A stretch of 53,612 bases of DNA, taken from positions 1-53,612 of the forward strand of contig KV424051.1 of assembly GCA_001632435.1 (NCBI GenBank), given 5' to 3'. Source of the stretch: Calocera cornea HHB12733 (taxonomy: Eukaryota > Basidiomycota > Dacrymycetes > Dacrymycetales > Dacrymycetaceae). Numbering within the stretch: position 1 is the first letter of the stretch; each line of letters opens with the position of its first letter. A program made the position numbers and the translations under genes. Shown one piece after another: positions 21,890 through 33,020 of the stretch. Under the pieces are notes generated by a model. That model was not told the origin of the DNA. It did not search any database and worked only from the letters and a program-made list of their open reading frames with translations.

Positions 21890-23435
21890 AGTAACAAGGC
21901 GCAGGAGATAACCAGATGTGCTGCCAGTGCAGGCGGTGATCAGGGGAATGCGATGCGGAACGAGGAGACGAGCACCTACCAATATTTATTGGTTCACTGG
22001 AGACGGTCCGTTCACTCTGCGCACAAATTCTGCTCCTGCGGTGTAGTCCCTCGAAACCAGTCTCTCGGAGGGATCACCCTGCTCATCCTGCTCGGTTGGG
22101 AGGCTCACTTGAGGAACAGCGCACAGCAACAACAGTCCTGCAGTAAATTACCTAAACAGGAAGTCAGTATACCACATATTGTACGACTGGTCCCCACGCC
22201 TACTTCGGCACCCAACTCGATGGCCTTTCTCCTACCATTTGCAGAGATCAGCCTACTCTTCTGGAAGATATGAACGCCTCGGCCGACGTCGCCGTACTTA
22301 TCCGTACTCGGCCACTCGAAAATGGCAATCTCTTACCCAAAACGCACGTCACAAAGGACTTTGTGCACACCGGCTCAAGAGCCGTCAACGCCGGCTTATG
22401 CGGATCAATTGATGACTACGCTGGCGATACTCTCGACAAACTCAGTGCCATGCTGAGTAAATCGCGAGGCGGGTAACCTGCAACTGCCACGAATCCTACG
22501 AATTTGTCCTCGCTGCAGCCGCCGAAGCTTGTGCCTTCCGCCGACAGCATCACGTCTGTCAGGGTATCTGCGTCGTATCACATCAGCTCGTCAGATATAT
22601 TCGCGATGATCCGGCCACTTACACGAAGGGCAGCCAGGAAAGGGGACGCACGGAGATCCCTGGCGCGGATGATGGTTGCGGGGACCACGCTGCACCCGGC
22701 CTCGACCCAGCGATCTGGTAACCTTCCCGAAGAGATACTCTATTTGCCTCCGTGTGCTCAGCCCGCCGGCCACATACCGAACGCGTGAGAATTGGCCCGC
22801 CCAAGGGCGAATTCTTCCTGGGAAGCAGCCAGCAGACGGTGACGTTTCAACGCGATGCAACCAGCGAGGCCCATCAAGAAAATTGTCATTGCCAGAAAGG
22901 GAATGGCAACGCCTCATGTTGGGACGTAAATCCCGAGCGAGCGTAAATCGAGCGCGTAACCGTGCCAGCCACGTAGAGCAGGAAGGCTTGGAGCTGCGGA
23001 AACTCGCGGCTGATCCCTCGCGAATGGGGTGCCATCGAGAGCAAATCGGGCTCCGCGCTAAGCCAAAAGGAGCACCCTCCGTCAGTCGACGGCAAAGCGG
23101 AAGCTGGCCCAGATCATGGGGTTCGGGTATGGCAGGTCGGCCCAGCATCCTCCCCGGAGCTCGCCGTCGCGTTGTCGCCAGATAAGGTCGCTCGTCGCCG
23201 ACGGTGTCGGTGTTCGGTGCAAGCGATCCGCGTCGATTTCGTAATAATCCGGGGTTGAACCGTTTAGGGGATCGGGGCGCGTCCTGAGGCAGCGCGACGT
23301 AAATGCATCAGAGTAAATGAATAGCATAATCCGCCGATGCCTCTGCGCTGCAGTTTGCACAGCTGCAGAGTCACTTCGCAGGAGACTGAGGTCATAACAC
23401 GCCGTGCTGCCGCTATATATCCTTTCCCGGACGAA

Positions 23436-23480
23436 AGCGCCTATTCTTGCAGCGCCTATATGTGCAGCGCCTAGTTCACC
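23436..23480. repeat. 15-bp tandem repeat, three units
   Basis: AGCGCCTA recurs at 23436, 23451 and 23466, exactly 15 bp apart, with variable 7-bp remainders (TTCTTGC, TATGTGC, GTTCACC). Confidence 0.75.
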
Positions 23481-23650
23481 CCCGCACCTATAAGACGTCC
23501 ATTATTGAGACCCACCATGTTTGCAATTCCGAAATCACTTGCCCTCACCAAGTTATTCCCAAATCCGGGATTTCCCGCTGGCGATAGCGCAATTGCTTGT
23601 TGCGTGGACCGCAGGACACGTTTCGATCTCGGCACGGAATTGCACGCAGG

Positions 23651-23733
23651 AAGCTCGGGTTTGCACAAAGAAGCTCGGATTTGCACCGATCGGCACACGC
23701 AGACCCGCCGAGTCTTGATAGTGCAAACCCGAG
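23651..23733. repeat. 20-bp tandem pair plus inverted copy of CTCGGGTTTGCAC
   Basis: AAGCTCGGGTTTGCACAAAG (23651-23670) is followed directly by a near copy (23671-23690). An exact reverse complement of CTCGGGTTTGCAC (23654-23666) occurs at 23721-23733. Another GGGTTTGCAC lies near 24509. Confidence 0.75.
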
Positions 23734-25339
23734 ACCCGCACCCTCTCGGCCCGCGGGTTCACGTTTCACCGCCGCGTTGCACCTTCGAAATAGAGCAGGC
23801 ACTGTTCGATCAATACCCGGTGCAGTTGTGGAGTCCGTCCATCGCCTGTGCAGTAATCTCGTAACGGAGGATCGAGTTACATCCAGCGCCGGCTATGCCT
23901 GTCAAACGTCGTGATTGTGGCTTGGATAAGGTTCCGAGCCAGAGGAGCGGGAACCGAGAGCGGCGGTGCCTGAAGCTGGTGCCCCTCGCGCTTTCGTAAC
24001 CGAATTGCTGAGTTATTCACCGAGTTGCCCTGCAACCACCCGGCCGGTCTGGATACCACTCGCGGTACTTATCCTCAGATGCGATCATCTGCGAGCGCAA
24101 AAGCGGAAGGTGGCGCCTCCCCGGAATGTCTTGGCCGCACGTGCTCCGTCAGGGGCACCGCGAATTCATTCCGCTTTCATCCAGCATCGCTCCCTGCTCC
24201 GCCTCTTTCAAATCTACTTCCGCCGGAGCCACAGCCTGTCGCGAGCCAACAGGCTCGACCAGTCCCCTTTGTCTCCAGGAAGGCGCACGAATGCTGACGG
24301 TGCGTGGATTACGACCGCGCGGCGTGCGCGACAGGGCGCAGGGCCTCGGTTCCTATCGACGCGGCGTTTTGCCTGACTCTTTCGCACGCTTCCTCCTCGG
24401 TTCCTGCCCTTTTCTCTGGGTCTGCGAAGAGTGTGGTACGATCCGCTGTCGGACACGCCTCCATGCGCTATATTTGGCCCCCCAAAACCATCCTATCGTC
24501 AGAAGGCACGGGTTTGCACAATCGCCCGTCGGCTGCCGAACATTCCAGTCGTGCAATCCCGTTGCATAACGCGCACGATGCACGCAAGTAGGGGGAATTG
24601 TGGTCATCATGTGGCCCAACATCGGATTGACTGACGCGGCACAGGACGATGGAGGAATAGGGTCCCAGTATCTTGGTTCGAATCTGAACTGCCAAGAGGA
24701 CCGGAAAATGAGATTGCACGGCAATGACGTTGGGAATGTACATGAGACACAGCATAACAGAGCAGACAGGATACAGCCACCTCCCACTGTGATAAATCCG
24801 CTATCGGGCTGTCCGGCCGCCGCGCGCTACTCCACAGGTCGCGGCCACCCGGTCCGTGTCGAGGCAGGCACGACCCAATTTTCGCGCTGGGTTTGCGAAT
24901 GCAATGACGGAGTGTTTGACAAACACGTTGCCGGGAGCGCGCGCAGTGATGGTGCCCCACTGGCCTTCAGGGTCGAGGGTAAAGTCCAAAAACAGGCGAG
25001 TGGGTGGACCTGACCTAGACCAGGGGTGCGCCCCGAAGCCGGCGCTCAGACGACCCGGAGAGCCGCACGCGCGAGGAGGCGAATAAGGGCTCGCTCACGC
25101 GCTGATGGGTGTACCCTTGTGATTGAGCCACCAACCAACGCAAGGCAGGGCCCGTGGTCCAAGGTGCCGGGCTCGTGTTGTGCACATCCCCGCTCGTCGT
25201 CCTGTCACACCGTTGAAAGAGAAGCAGGTCCGGAAGATGGCGATCGCATCGCCCGCCGGCGCCCTGCCTTGCTCACCCCCTTCTCTTCCAATCCGACAAC
25301 CTTCCCCGCAAGACCACGCGTCCCTGGCTCGCCGCAGTC

Positions 25340-25346
25340 TATATAT
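25340..25346 (+). promoter_or_regulatory. TATA box of the Zn2Cys6 gene
   Basis: TATATAT 110 bp upstream of the ATG at 25456, in a pyrimidine-rich leader. Confidence 0.55.
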
Positions 25347-25455
25347 CCCCGGTCAGCCCTAGTCATAGCCCCTCGCGCGGGTTGCTTACCCCCATCGCTC
25401 GCTCCCCCCCTCCTTCATACGCATACACGGCCCCCATCCTGTCTGACAACACAGC

Positions 25456-28185
25456 ATGGCCCGCTCCCGATACCCTCGCAAGGCACAGGCGGATGCGGCT
25501 GCCAAGCTGACCGCCATGAGGGAGCGCGGCGAGCTGAACGACACCCCTTCCCCGACCTCCTCCGTCTCCTCTCTCAGCACATCCTCGCGCAAGATCCGCA
25601 GCAGCGCGGTGAACAACAAGATCAAGAAGAAGGTCGCTGGCCAACGCCCGCGCGCCGACAACGGGCGCGCAAAGACCGGCTGCTGGACCTGCAGGGTCCG
25701 CCGCAAGGTACGTGTATGCGCTCGCGGCATCGGGGCTCAGGGCTCAGGCTTCACAGAAATGCGGTGGCCGCCTCGGGCACCAGGATCCCAACTGCATCGA
25801 CTGTACTCGCCTCGGTATCGAGTGCCTCGGCTGGGGCGAGAAACGTCCTCCCTGGTTGCGCAAGCCTGTGAGTGCCCAACCGGTGCTGACATCACTCCTC
25901 CTCCAATCCTGACCATGACTCAGGGCGCGGTCATAGCCACGCGCCAGGCCATCAAGCGAGATCTCACAGCCAGGAAGCTCGTCAAGGGTCACAAGAAGGA
26001 GGAAGAAGACATCAAGCCCAAGATGAGCCCTCGCTCGCCCCCGAGCCTCCACACTCCGCCAATGCTCACCCTCAACGACGAGGAGCTCGACCTGAGCGAT
26101 GATGACGCTCTCAGTGAGCTCGACCTCGATGACGAACCACCCTCCAGCAGCCCCCCTAGCAGCCAGCTCTCCGAAGTTGAAAGCCCGCCCATGGATGACG
26201 ATGTCCCCGAGCCAGAGATGCCCGAGCCTGGCACGCCAGTGCTGGTGCAGGACGACGACTCCATCTCCCCGCTTACCCTCCGTGGGACGGACAGCGAAAT
26301 CCTTCCTGAGGGCTTCATGTGTACGCATGCATACTACTTCTTGTGACGATACACTCAGTCTAGCTGTAGTGGACATGAATGTCCACGCCTGGTACACCAA
26401 TGGCTACGGATCCCTGTACCCAGATCAAGCCCCAGCCATGTCTTTCGATCAGGCAACGCAAGTGCCTCAGCTGGCGCCGCTGCTGACGCAATCGTTCACC
26501 GACACCTCGTCGTTCATTGACTACAACATGCCATTCGACGGTATCGGCCCCGACATAACATTTGATCAAGAGTTGCCCCCCGTAGTATCGAGCTCCATGG
26601 ACGGCATGGAGAGCTTGTTCAACAGCATGCATACGATGGAAGGCTCTCCCGCAACCCCCTGCAGCCTCGCCTCGCCCTGGGTAGCCCCCGAGGTCATGGG
26701 ACCCGCTGGTCCTTCTTCACCATTCTACCCCGACTTCCTCAGCGCCCACCTCCCACCCTCTCCTGCGCCCACGGCTGCGTCTTCCATTTTTTTTCGTAGC
26801 GAACCCTGTCATCGGTTTGCACCTCGAGACTTCGCCCTCTTTCAGGACTACCTGAACCACGTGCTGCCGCTGCAGCATGTCCTCAGGCCGAACCAGCACA
26901 AGCGCGAAGTCATGTTCGAGTTGGCAAACCGGTGGGCGCAGGGTTGTGAATCCGCAGCCCCCCCTCCGACGATGCTCTGCCTCGCCCTAGTCCACAAGCT
27001 GCAGCGTGCCACGCGCGACCGTAGCCTCCCTCCGCACATGGTCCAGAACATCTACCGCGATAGGAACAAGTACTGGTGTATGGCGAAGGAAGCACTCTTC
27101 TCCGATCCGCTGCTGTCGCACGAGCGCGCGGCACTCGCGGTGCAGATGCTGGACTGCTCGCTCCTCACCGGCTGCCAGCCGGAAATCGACTACTTCCGGT
27201 ACATGAGCGTCTTGCATGCTTATTGCACCCAGATCACTCACGGGAGCGAGAACGTCTACTCTCTGCTCTCCATGATGGGCAGCGACCAGCTCGTGGACTA
27301 CACCGTCAAAACCGCCTTCTGGATGGATGTGATCGGGGCTATCTCCAAGCGGACGCAGCCGAGGTTCATGCAACAGTTTCGTCAGCTGTCGCAAAGGGTG
27401 CCCGGCCAGCCTCAGCCGTTAGACATGTACGTCTCGTCCTCCTTTAGCATACGGCACCGTCACTGACACTGTGCAGGTCGGACTTCACCGGCTGTGACAC
27501 TGATGTGATGATCGCCTTCGCCGAAATTGCCAATCTGGAGGACTACAAAGCCATGCGCGGTCCATACATCAGCAGTCAAGAGCTCTGCCAGCGAGGCTTC
27601 TTCATCAACGATCAGATCGATCGGGCACAGCGTGCTTCGTTAGCCACGCCGCCCACGATGCTGTTCCCTCACGCCGTCAATGAACAACACAACCCTTTCT
27701 CGGCGGGATGGCCGGTGCCTCCAAACAATTTCATCCCAACCCCAGCACAGCAATACCATGCGCAGATACTCGAGACTCCCGATGCTCGCCAGCGTCGCCG
27801 CATCTCAGACGCCTTCCGTGCTGCTTCCCGGGCGTACGTTTGGGCCGTGGTGAACGGCTGGAAGCCCCGCGTGCCCGAGATCCTGGCCGCTGTTCACGAT
27901 ACGATTGCTGCTCTGCGCGACATCAGCAGCACGAGCCAGAACCCGGTCGATCGCGCGCTCATCCTCCCGCTCTTCCTCGCCGGCGTACTCACGGACGACA
28001 TCAACCACCACCTGTTCATCCGCGGCAGGCTGAGCAACGTCCCTGATCGCGAGTGCGGTACCTACTGCAAGCTGCTCGAGGTCCTCGAGAAGGTGTGGCA
28101 CCTCCGGCGCATGAACGGTGGCCAGGAGGTCGACTTCCGTGCAGTGATGATGGACGTCAACACGGCGGTTGTCCTTCTTGCGTAA
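25456..28185 (+). CDS. Zn(II)2Cys6 fungal transcription factor
   Basis: A DNA-binding regulator of 844 aa from five exons: 25456-25707, 25757-25867, 25924-26318, 26359-27426, 27477-28185. The binuclear zinc cluster is split by intron 1: CWTCRVRRK | KCGGRLGHQDPNCIDC then TRLGIEC, which fits C-x2-C-x6-C-x11-C-x2-C-x6-C. A Ser/Thr-rich N-terminus with a basic KIRSSAVNNKIKKK stretch precedes it, and WGEKRPPWLRKP follows. An acidic Ser/Pro-rich part (EELDLSDDDALSELDLDDE) may activate transcription. The C-terminal half, from RFAPRDFALFQDYLNHVLPL onward, resembles the fungal-specific TF domain 2 (PF11951). The exon 3/4 junction has two frame-compatible choices differing by one residue. Target genes cannot be read from the sequence; no clustered pathway genes lie beside it. 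Confidence 0.92.
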
Positions 28186-28908
28186 GGAGGATGGACGAAT
28201 ATGATATGTAAGATGGCGCGTATTCCCGATTAATGGTTGTTGTAATTCTCCCTGTTCCCTTTCTCTGGGCTTCGGTTGTCTCGTCCTTATGACTCGGTGG
28301 TTACCCTATTCCTTGAACGCCCATATCTCCTTCTCATTATCATTCAATATCCAAAAACAGATTCTTCACATACTCTACCCTTGCCATTTCATTCCATCTC
28401 ACTCAGATTAATATGTCGGACTTGTAGTTATCCGTACCTATGAACCCCATGTGTCACCCGCTGTACTCTATTGTAGCCGGTCGCACACAGCGCCTCAGCC
28501 CGAATTCGAATCCCTACCAATTCATTCCCAGCCCCAACCTTCAAATCGCACACCGTCTCAGGCCTGATCCGAATTGAGCGCCCCCTGTTGTGGCTAACCG
28601 TGCCTGGCGCTAAAAACCCCGCATGTCTATTGTTGGGCCGTTATGTTATATTATGTTATGAGGTGTATACGCGGCGCTTATCGACATCGATCCGTGCCTG
28701 GGATACGCCGGGCGCCGGACGAGCGCTAGTACAGTACCGCCCTCGGCCGGCACTCGGAACCTCCGAAGCTCTATGCCGCCGGCCCGCCAATGCTAACCGG
28801 AGAATGCCGCATGTGGGGTGCCGCTCCGCTCGCTCCGCGGCCCCGTTACCGCCCACACGACAGGTATGTAAGCGCCCTCCGACACTCACGGCCACAACCC
28901 TCGATTAG
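28186..28908. other. Intergenic between convergent genes
   Basis: AT-richer 3' flank of the transcription factor gene with TATGTTATATTATGTTATG at about 28640-28660. No gene is seen. Confidence 0.5.
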
Positions 28909-30795
28909 TTAAGCGCCCTCCAGGCCAAATCCAAATCCAAACACCCACACATCCCCATCCCCCTCGCCCACCGCCACGACCCCAGAGGCCTCATCAACAC
29001 TCAGCCCGTTCCCGCCCTCCATCACCTGCAGGGGCGTGTGGTGCAGCACTGGCCGGAGGGTCGGCTCGCCCTGCCCCGCATGGGCGGTCTCGTGCGCTCT
29101 TCTCGAGCCAGCGCGGGAGCGGGATGGGTGATGGTGCGAGAGGGAGAGGGAGAGGGAGCGCTCGGCCGCGGCCAGCCAGGGTGCAGTGTAGCTCTTGACC
29201 CCGTTCATCCCCTGCACTAAGCCACGCGAGCCGGAGCAACCGAGGGAGAAGGTGTTGTGCCGGTCTCGTTGCGCAAAGGCGAGGTCTGAGATCTCTGCCA
29301 CGAGCGTGGGCGGGAGGAGGTACGGCGCTGCTGCCGGGGTGGAGGGCGCTTCTGCTACGTGTGAAGAGAGGACGGGGGAGGGGGAGGGCGCTGGGCGCAG
29401 GCGGTAGTGCACTAGCGTCCAGTTGTCCACGTCTCGAAGTAGGACGCTCAACGCCTCCCCCTCCCTCGGCTGGGAGAACACAGCAGCGTCCACCCTGAAG
29501 GGCAGATGCCAGACGGGCCCCGGTCGCGGTCCTTCGGCACCTGTGCCGCTCGGGTGGGGGGAGTGGAGTCGCGGGGGGGAGAGGTGCAGGGCGGGGAGGG
29601 GGAAGAGCTGCAGGCTTGTTGGTTTGAGCACTAGGATGTGCCCGGGGAGGAGGAGGAGTGAGAGCGGGTCTTCGCGCGACCAGCCTTCTGCCTGTTCACC
29701 CCCCTTACTGGTTAGCATATATGAGGGAAGTACATAGGTAGCCGGACGCACCACCCCGCCCCCGCCCGAGGGGTTCCAGGTAGGGAGCACGCCTTCCTCC
29801 CACGTCCGGTAGTCCACGACCCGCAGCAAGCCCGAGTGCGAGGGGTACACGAGCAGGCGGTCCGATATCGCACAGGGGGTCGGGGCGGACTCGCGGATCC
29901 GCTCGAAGGACTGGAGCAGGGTGAACTGCTGGCGGCGGGAGCGCAGGAGGGACTTGGGAGGGGTGAGTGGGATGCGCAGCAGGTCCGTTTGGTTCCTGCG
30001 TCTGGGGTGTCAGGGACTGGTGCGAAGGACGAGCGGGAAGGCGGGAGAGTGAGCGGGACGCACCGCCAGCTGAGCAGGACGAACAGCTCGTCCCCCGTGA
30101 GGTGGCTCTCAAACCCGCAGTGCCAGCCACGGCCTGTGCTGCTCGTGTACTCGGCGACGCGCTTTGGCTGGCGGAAGACGCGAGGGAAGGTGGGCTTCCT
30201 CGCATTCGTCCTCTTGGCCCGTTCGTGGGCTGGCTCTAAGTTGGGCGATGGGTCGGACGAGGAAGCGGTGCCGTCGTCATCGTCGTCATCTTCGTCATCT
30301 TCGGAGCCTTCAGTATCCCCAGAGCGCAGATCGTACAGCGCCAGCCTCACCCCATCGGTCAGGGCCAATAACCACCCTCCCTCGCCGACGACTTCCAGCT
30401 TGTCGACGTGCCTCGCGCCCTTGATTAGAGTGCAGCTCGTCGGCACGGGGCGGGGTGAGCTCCAGTTGCGCGAGAGGCGGAGGGAGGAGGTGAGCAGGCG
30501 CTCGAGGGTCTCTTGTTGCGGGGAGTAGGAATGGTTTGGGGAGGAGAGGGTTGGGTGGGGGAGAGAGGGGAGTGGCAGCTGACGAGAGAGGCGTGCGTGC
30601 AGGGCGAGCCATACGGAGGGGGTGTAGCTCACCGCATACAGGTACCTGCATGTCTGTCTTTCCTGGTCAGCACGCGTATGCACAGCGAGAGAGGGAAGGG
30701 GTGCGTACGACTCGCACGGAGAGGACGTCCGGGACTGAGAGAGCGGAGAGAACGAGGAGGAGGATGTCGTCCGGGAGGCGGTCGAGCGACAGCAT
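28909..30795 (-). CDS. F-box protein with beta-propeller-like remainder
   Basis: The start at 30795 gives MLSLDRLPDDILLLVLSALS and VPDVLSVRV | TCRYLYAVSYTPSVW across an intron of about 90 nt, a typical F-box, so a probable substrate adaptor of an SCF ubiquitin ligase. Downstream blocks are KLEVVGEGGWLLALTDG and VRLALYDLRSG, an acidic run, GWHCGFESHLTGDELFVLLSW, then after introns SDRLLVYPSHSGLLRVVDYR with TWEEGVLP, WTLVHYRLRP and finally NGLSVDEASGVVAVGEGDGD followed by VWVF, before TAA at 28909-28911. The last motif is common in basidiomycete F-box proteins whose C-terminal half looks like a degenerate beta-propeller. Ser/Pro/His-rich inserts lie at 29050-29250 on the complementary reading. 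Substrate unknown. The gene is divergent from the SUR7/PalI-like gene. Confidence 0.82.
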
Positions 30796-31516
30796 CCCTC
30801 CTGTCTCTTACTTGCTCTCTCTAAGCAGTATCAATCGATTCCAATGCTGAGAAGAATGTTGGGAATGGCCGCTGCATACCAGCTCGCTGTGGACGGTGAC
30901 AAGGACGGGTTAAGCCAGTCCCTGATGACGCACCCTCTACCCTGCCTAGTACAGTCACGTGCCCCTCCCATCGGCAGGAGCCTCGTGCCCGCCGTTGAGG
31001 TCACCGACGACCTCCTCTGACGTCCCCAATGCTGCCGATGCTGAGGCAAGTGCATGTCGATGGTACAAAGGCGCGCAGGTGCGGGGTGTACGCGGCGACT
31101 CATACACCGTCACGTCCCCAACGACCCGCGTTCCCGCAGTTCCCGCCGTCGTCGAGTGAGCCGCTGCCCAGCAAGCCCCGGCACACAGCCCACGAACCCG
31201 CACGACGCAAGCCGACGCTCTCGGGCTTCTAGCCGCCTCCTCTTCCTACTTCCTACGCGCGTTCTAGGACCATCCGCAGGGGACCGAAACCGCAAGCCGC
31301 GAGGTAGACCCGAGCGCACCAGCCTGATCAACACGAGGCCTCGGTCTAAATTTGCGCACCGCGGGCTAGAGGCCATATAAATCGCTCTCCTGTCCTGCTG
31401 CCGCCGCTGGGTCTGCTGTGGACGACTCTATTCGAGCTCGACGTACACTATCACGATATAACGACCTCGACTGTTCCGGTTGATAACGACACACTCGCAA
31501 GAGCGCAAGAGACAAG
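30796..31516. other. Divergent intergenic region
   Basis: Promoters of the F-box gene (-) and the SUR7/PalI-like gene (+). GC-rich with no recognisable gene; overlapping short frames on both strands are judged chance. Confidence 0.4.
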
Positions 31517-32254
31517 ATGCCGCTTCACCCAAGGCACGCGTACGGCGCTTCCTGGCTCCTGCTCATCATCGCTTTCATCTTCCTGTGCGCCCATCCCACT
31601 TCGTATTCCCCGTCACCCGCATACTGATGAGATCATGTACGGCAGGCTGCTATGCTCCATCTCGGTTCCCGTGGTGCACTCGCTGTACTTCATGGACAGC
31701 GACATCTCCGGCGGCTCGCGCTACGGGATGTGGTGCGTCTCCCTCCTTCCCCCATCCCATACGCAGATGCATAGCTGACCCATGTCTTGCAGGGGCTGGT
31801 GCGACTACTCGCTCGCCTACTGCTGGGGCAACTTCCTCTACTGGGGGTTCGACCCCTTCTTCGTCGTGTGGATGACGAAGGTCCTGGTCTTCTACCCGAT
31901 CGCCTGCGTGCTCACCTTCCTGACCCTCCTGTGCCTGCTCCCCGCCTCGATCCGCTCCGAAGGCTATGAACCTGAGCCACCGAGTATCTACCCGTTCATG
32001 GCCGTCATGGCCTGCCTCTGCTCCGTCGTCGCCTGGTGCTTCTCCATGGCAATGTTTGCGATCGCGAGGCTGAGGCTGAGGGCGGACGGGTTCACCGCTG
32101 GGTTCGGCGCGTGCATGTGGTTGGGGTTTGTCGCGATGCTATGCTTGATCGCAGTCGCCGCGCTTAGCTTGTGGTCTAGGAGGGTGAGTGCACTGGTCTT
32201 GCTTTCTGCGAGGGACGCTGAGGATTTTGGCAGGTGAAGTATGCTACGTATTGA
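31517..32254 (+). CDS. SUR7/PalI-like four-helix membrane protein (188 aa)
   Basis: Four exons: 31517-31584, 31646-31732, 31793-32183 and 32234-32254. The product starts MPLHPRHAYGASWLLLIIAF (first helix), then has an extracellular loop with ISGGSRYGMWGWCDYSLAYC, matching the G-x-W-x-x-C-x(n)-C claudin/SUR7 pattern. Three more helices follow (VLVFYPIACVLTFLTLLCLL; FMAVMACLCSVVAWCFSMAM; ACMWLGFVAMLCLIAVAALS) and the tail ends SLWSRR | VKYATY. Splicing of the last 50-nt intron keeps phase; reading through would add a different 16-residue tail. Fungal relatives act in eisosome-type membrane domains or pH sensing; which role applies here cannot be decided. Confidence 0.82.
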
Positions 32255-32449
32255 GTTTCTGGGAGCACGATATCGATAACAGGCACAGCCCCAAGTTCTC
32301 CGATTACCACACCATGATGGCTGTTAGTCCGATTCCCGCAAATATCACATATCACGGTTAGCGCCCAGACGCGCTGACAAGTTGTACTCTATCCATTGGT
32401 TCTGCAATAGACTGTGTTTCGTCCACTCGACCAGCCCACAGAGACGCCC

Positions 32450-32830
32450 GATCAGTCAGCGCTAAAAATATAGTACCTGCGCGAAGGAAAGAGTGGGGGA
32501 AGAGGGAGGGGCAGAGAAGGGCAGAGGTGTTAAGGAGGGCAGCGGGAGCAAGGGAGGAAACAGCTCATCAGAAAGGCACATCGCTCTGCGGGACAGACAC
32601 TCACACGTTTGTTCCATTGGAAATGTCGTTGACATTGGTCACGTTGGCTTCGACGACTGTGGCACCGAGGCTTTCGAGATCCGCAATCGCTTGTTCGAAA
32701 ATGGGGTGGTCGAAGTCACACTCGTGAACCATCCGGCATTGTTGAATTTCCGAGGAACACCAAGACGGATGCCTCTAAGCGCATCCTTCTTCAGCCCAGC
32801 GGTGTAGTCTGGGATGATTGTCATAGATCG
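32450..32830 (-). pseudogene. Broken fragment of an amidase gene
   Basis: The minus strand reads PDYTAGLKKDALRGIRLGVP, then RKFNNAGWFTS, nearly identical to the intact amidase exon at 36330-36420. After TTCGACCA the fragment lacks a net 13 nt relative to the intact gene, which shifts the frame. Similarity then continues through the exon end (DNA for NGTNV), the whole intron including CTCCCTTGCTCCCGCTGCCC, and the first codons of the next exon (YYIFSAD), where a stop follows. The piece has no start, no catalytic Lys or Ser motifs and no C-terminal half. It is inverted relative to the intact gene and lies 3.5 kb from it. Because intron sequence is preserved, it came by DNA-level duplication, not by an RNA copy. 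Confidence 0.88.
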
Positions 32831-33020
32831 CACAGGTGAATTGAACTCAAGGTCACAGTCGCGTATAGGGTGAAACTAGATGGGACCTCAAAGAAAGAGG
32901 GGATAAAGACGTGTCGGTGACTCGTGTCAGGGAACCAAGACAGGTTGTTGCGCTGGCGACCTGCAGCAGCAATGATGCACGTCTTCACTCACGCCGTCAC
33001 CTTCCGCACTTTCATATGTT

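Larger units (their letters stand above)
21890..25455. other. Gene-poor, repeat-bearing intergenic block
   Basis: About 3.6 kb without a gene I can support. Minus-strand frames between 22590 and 23360 are protein-like in places (for example EFPQLQAFLLYVAGTVTRSI) and could be exons of an unrecognised or decayed gene, but no family or exon chain is clear. No reverse transcriptase, transposase or long terminal repeats are seen. Short repeats are listed separately. The last 400 bp are the promoter of the Zn2Cys6 gene. Confidence 0.4.

Noticed and set aside
22591..23148. 186-codon minus-strand frame in the gene-poor block
   Set aside because: Not listed as a gene: no recognised domain, no plausible exon chain; mentioned only as a candidate relic.
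23400..24000. Possible CRISPR-like or satellite array
   Set aside because: Repeats are 15-20 bp in two or three units without regular spacers; the organism is a eukaryote.
24655..24675. GGTTCGAATC, a tRNA T-loop-like string
   Set aside because: No matching acceptor stem, D-arm or anticodon arm around it.
21990..25300. Transposon remnant
   Set aside because: No transposase, reverse transcriptase, terminal repeat pair or target-site duplication could be seen by eye.
28498..28520. AATTCGAATCCC, also T-loop-like
   Set aside because: Flanks do not fold into a cloverleaf; occurs in AT-richer 3' flank.
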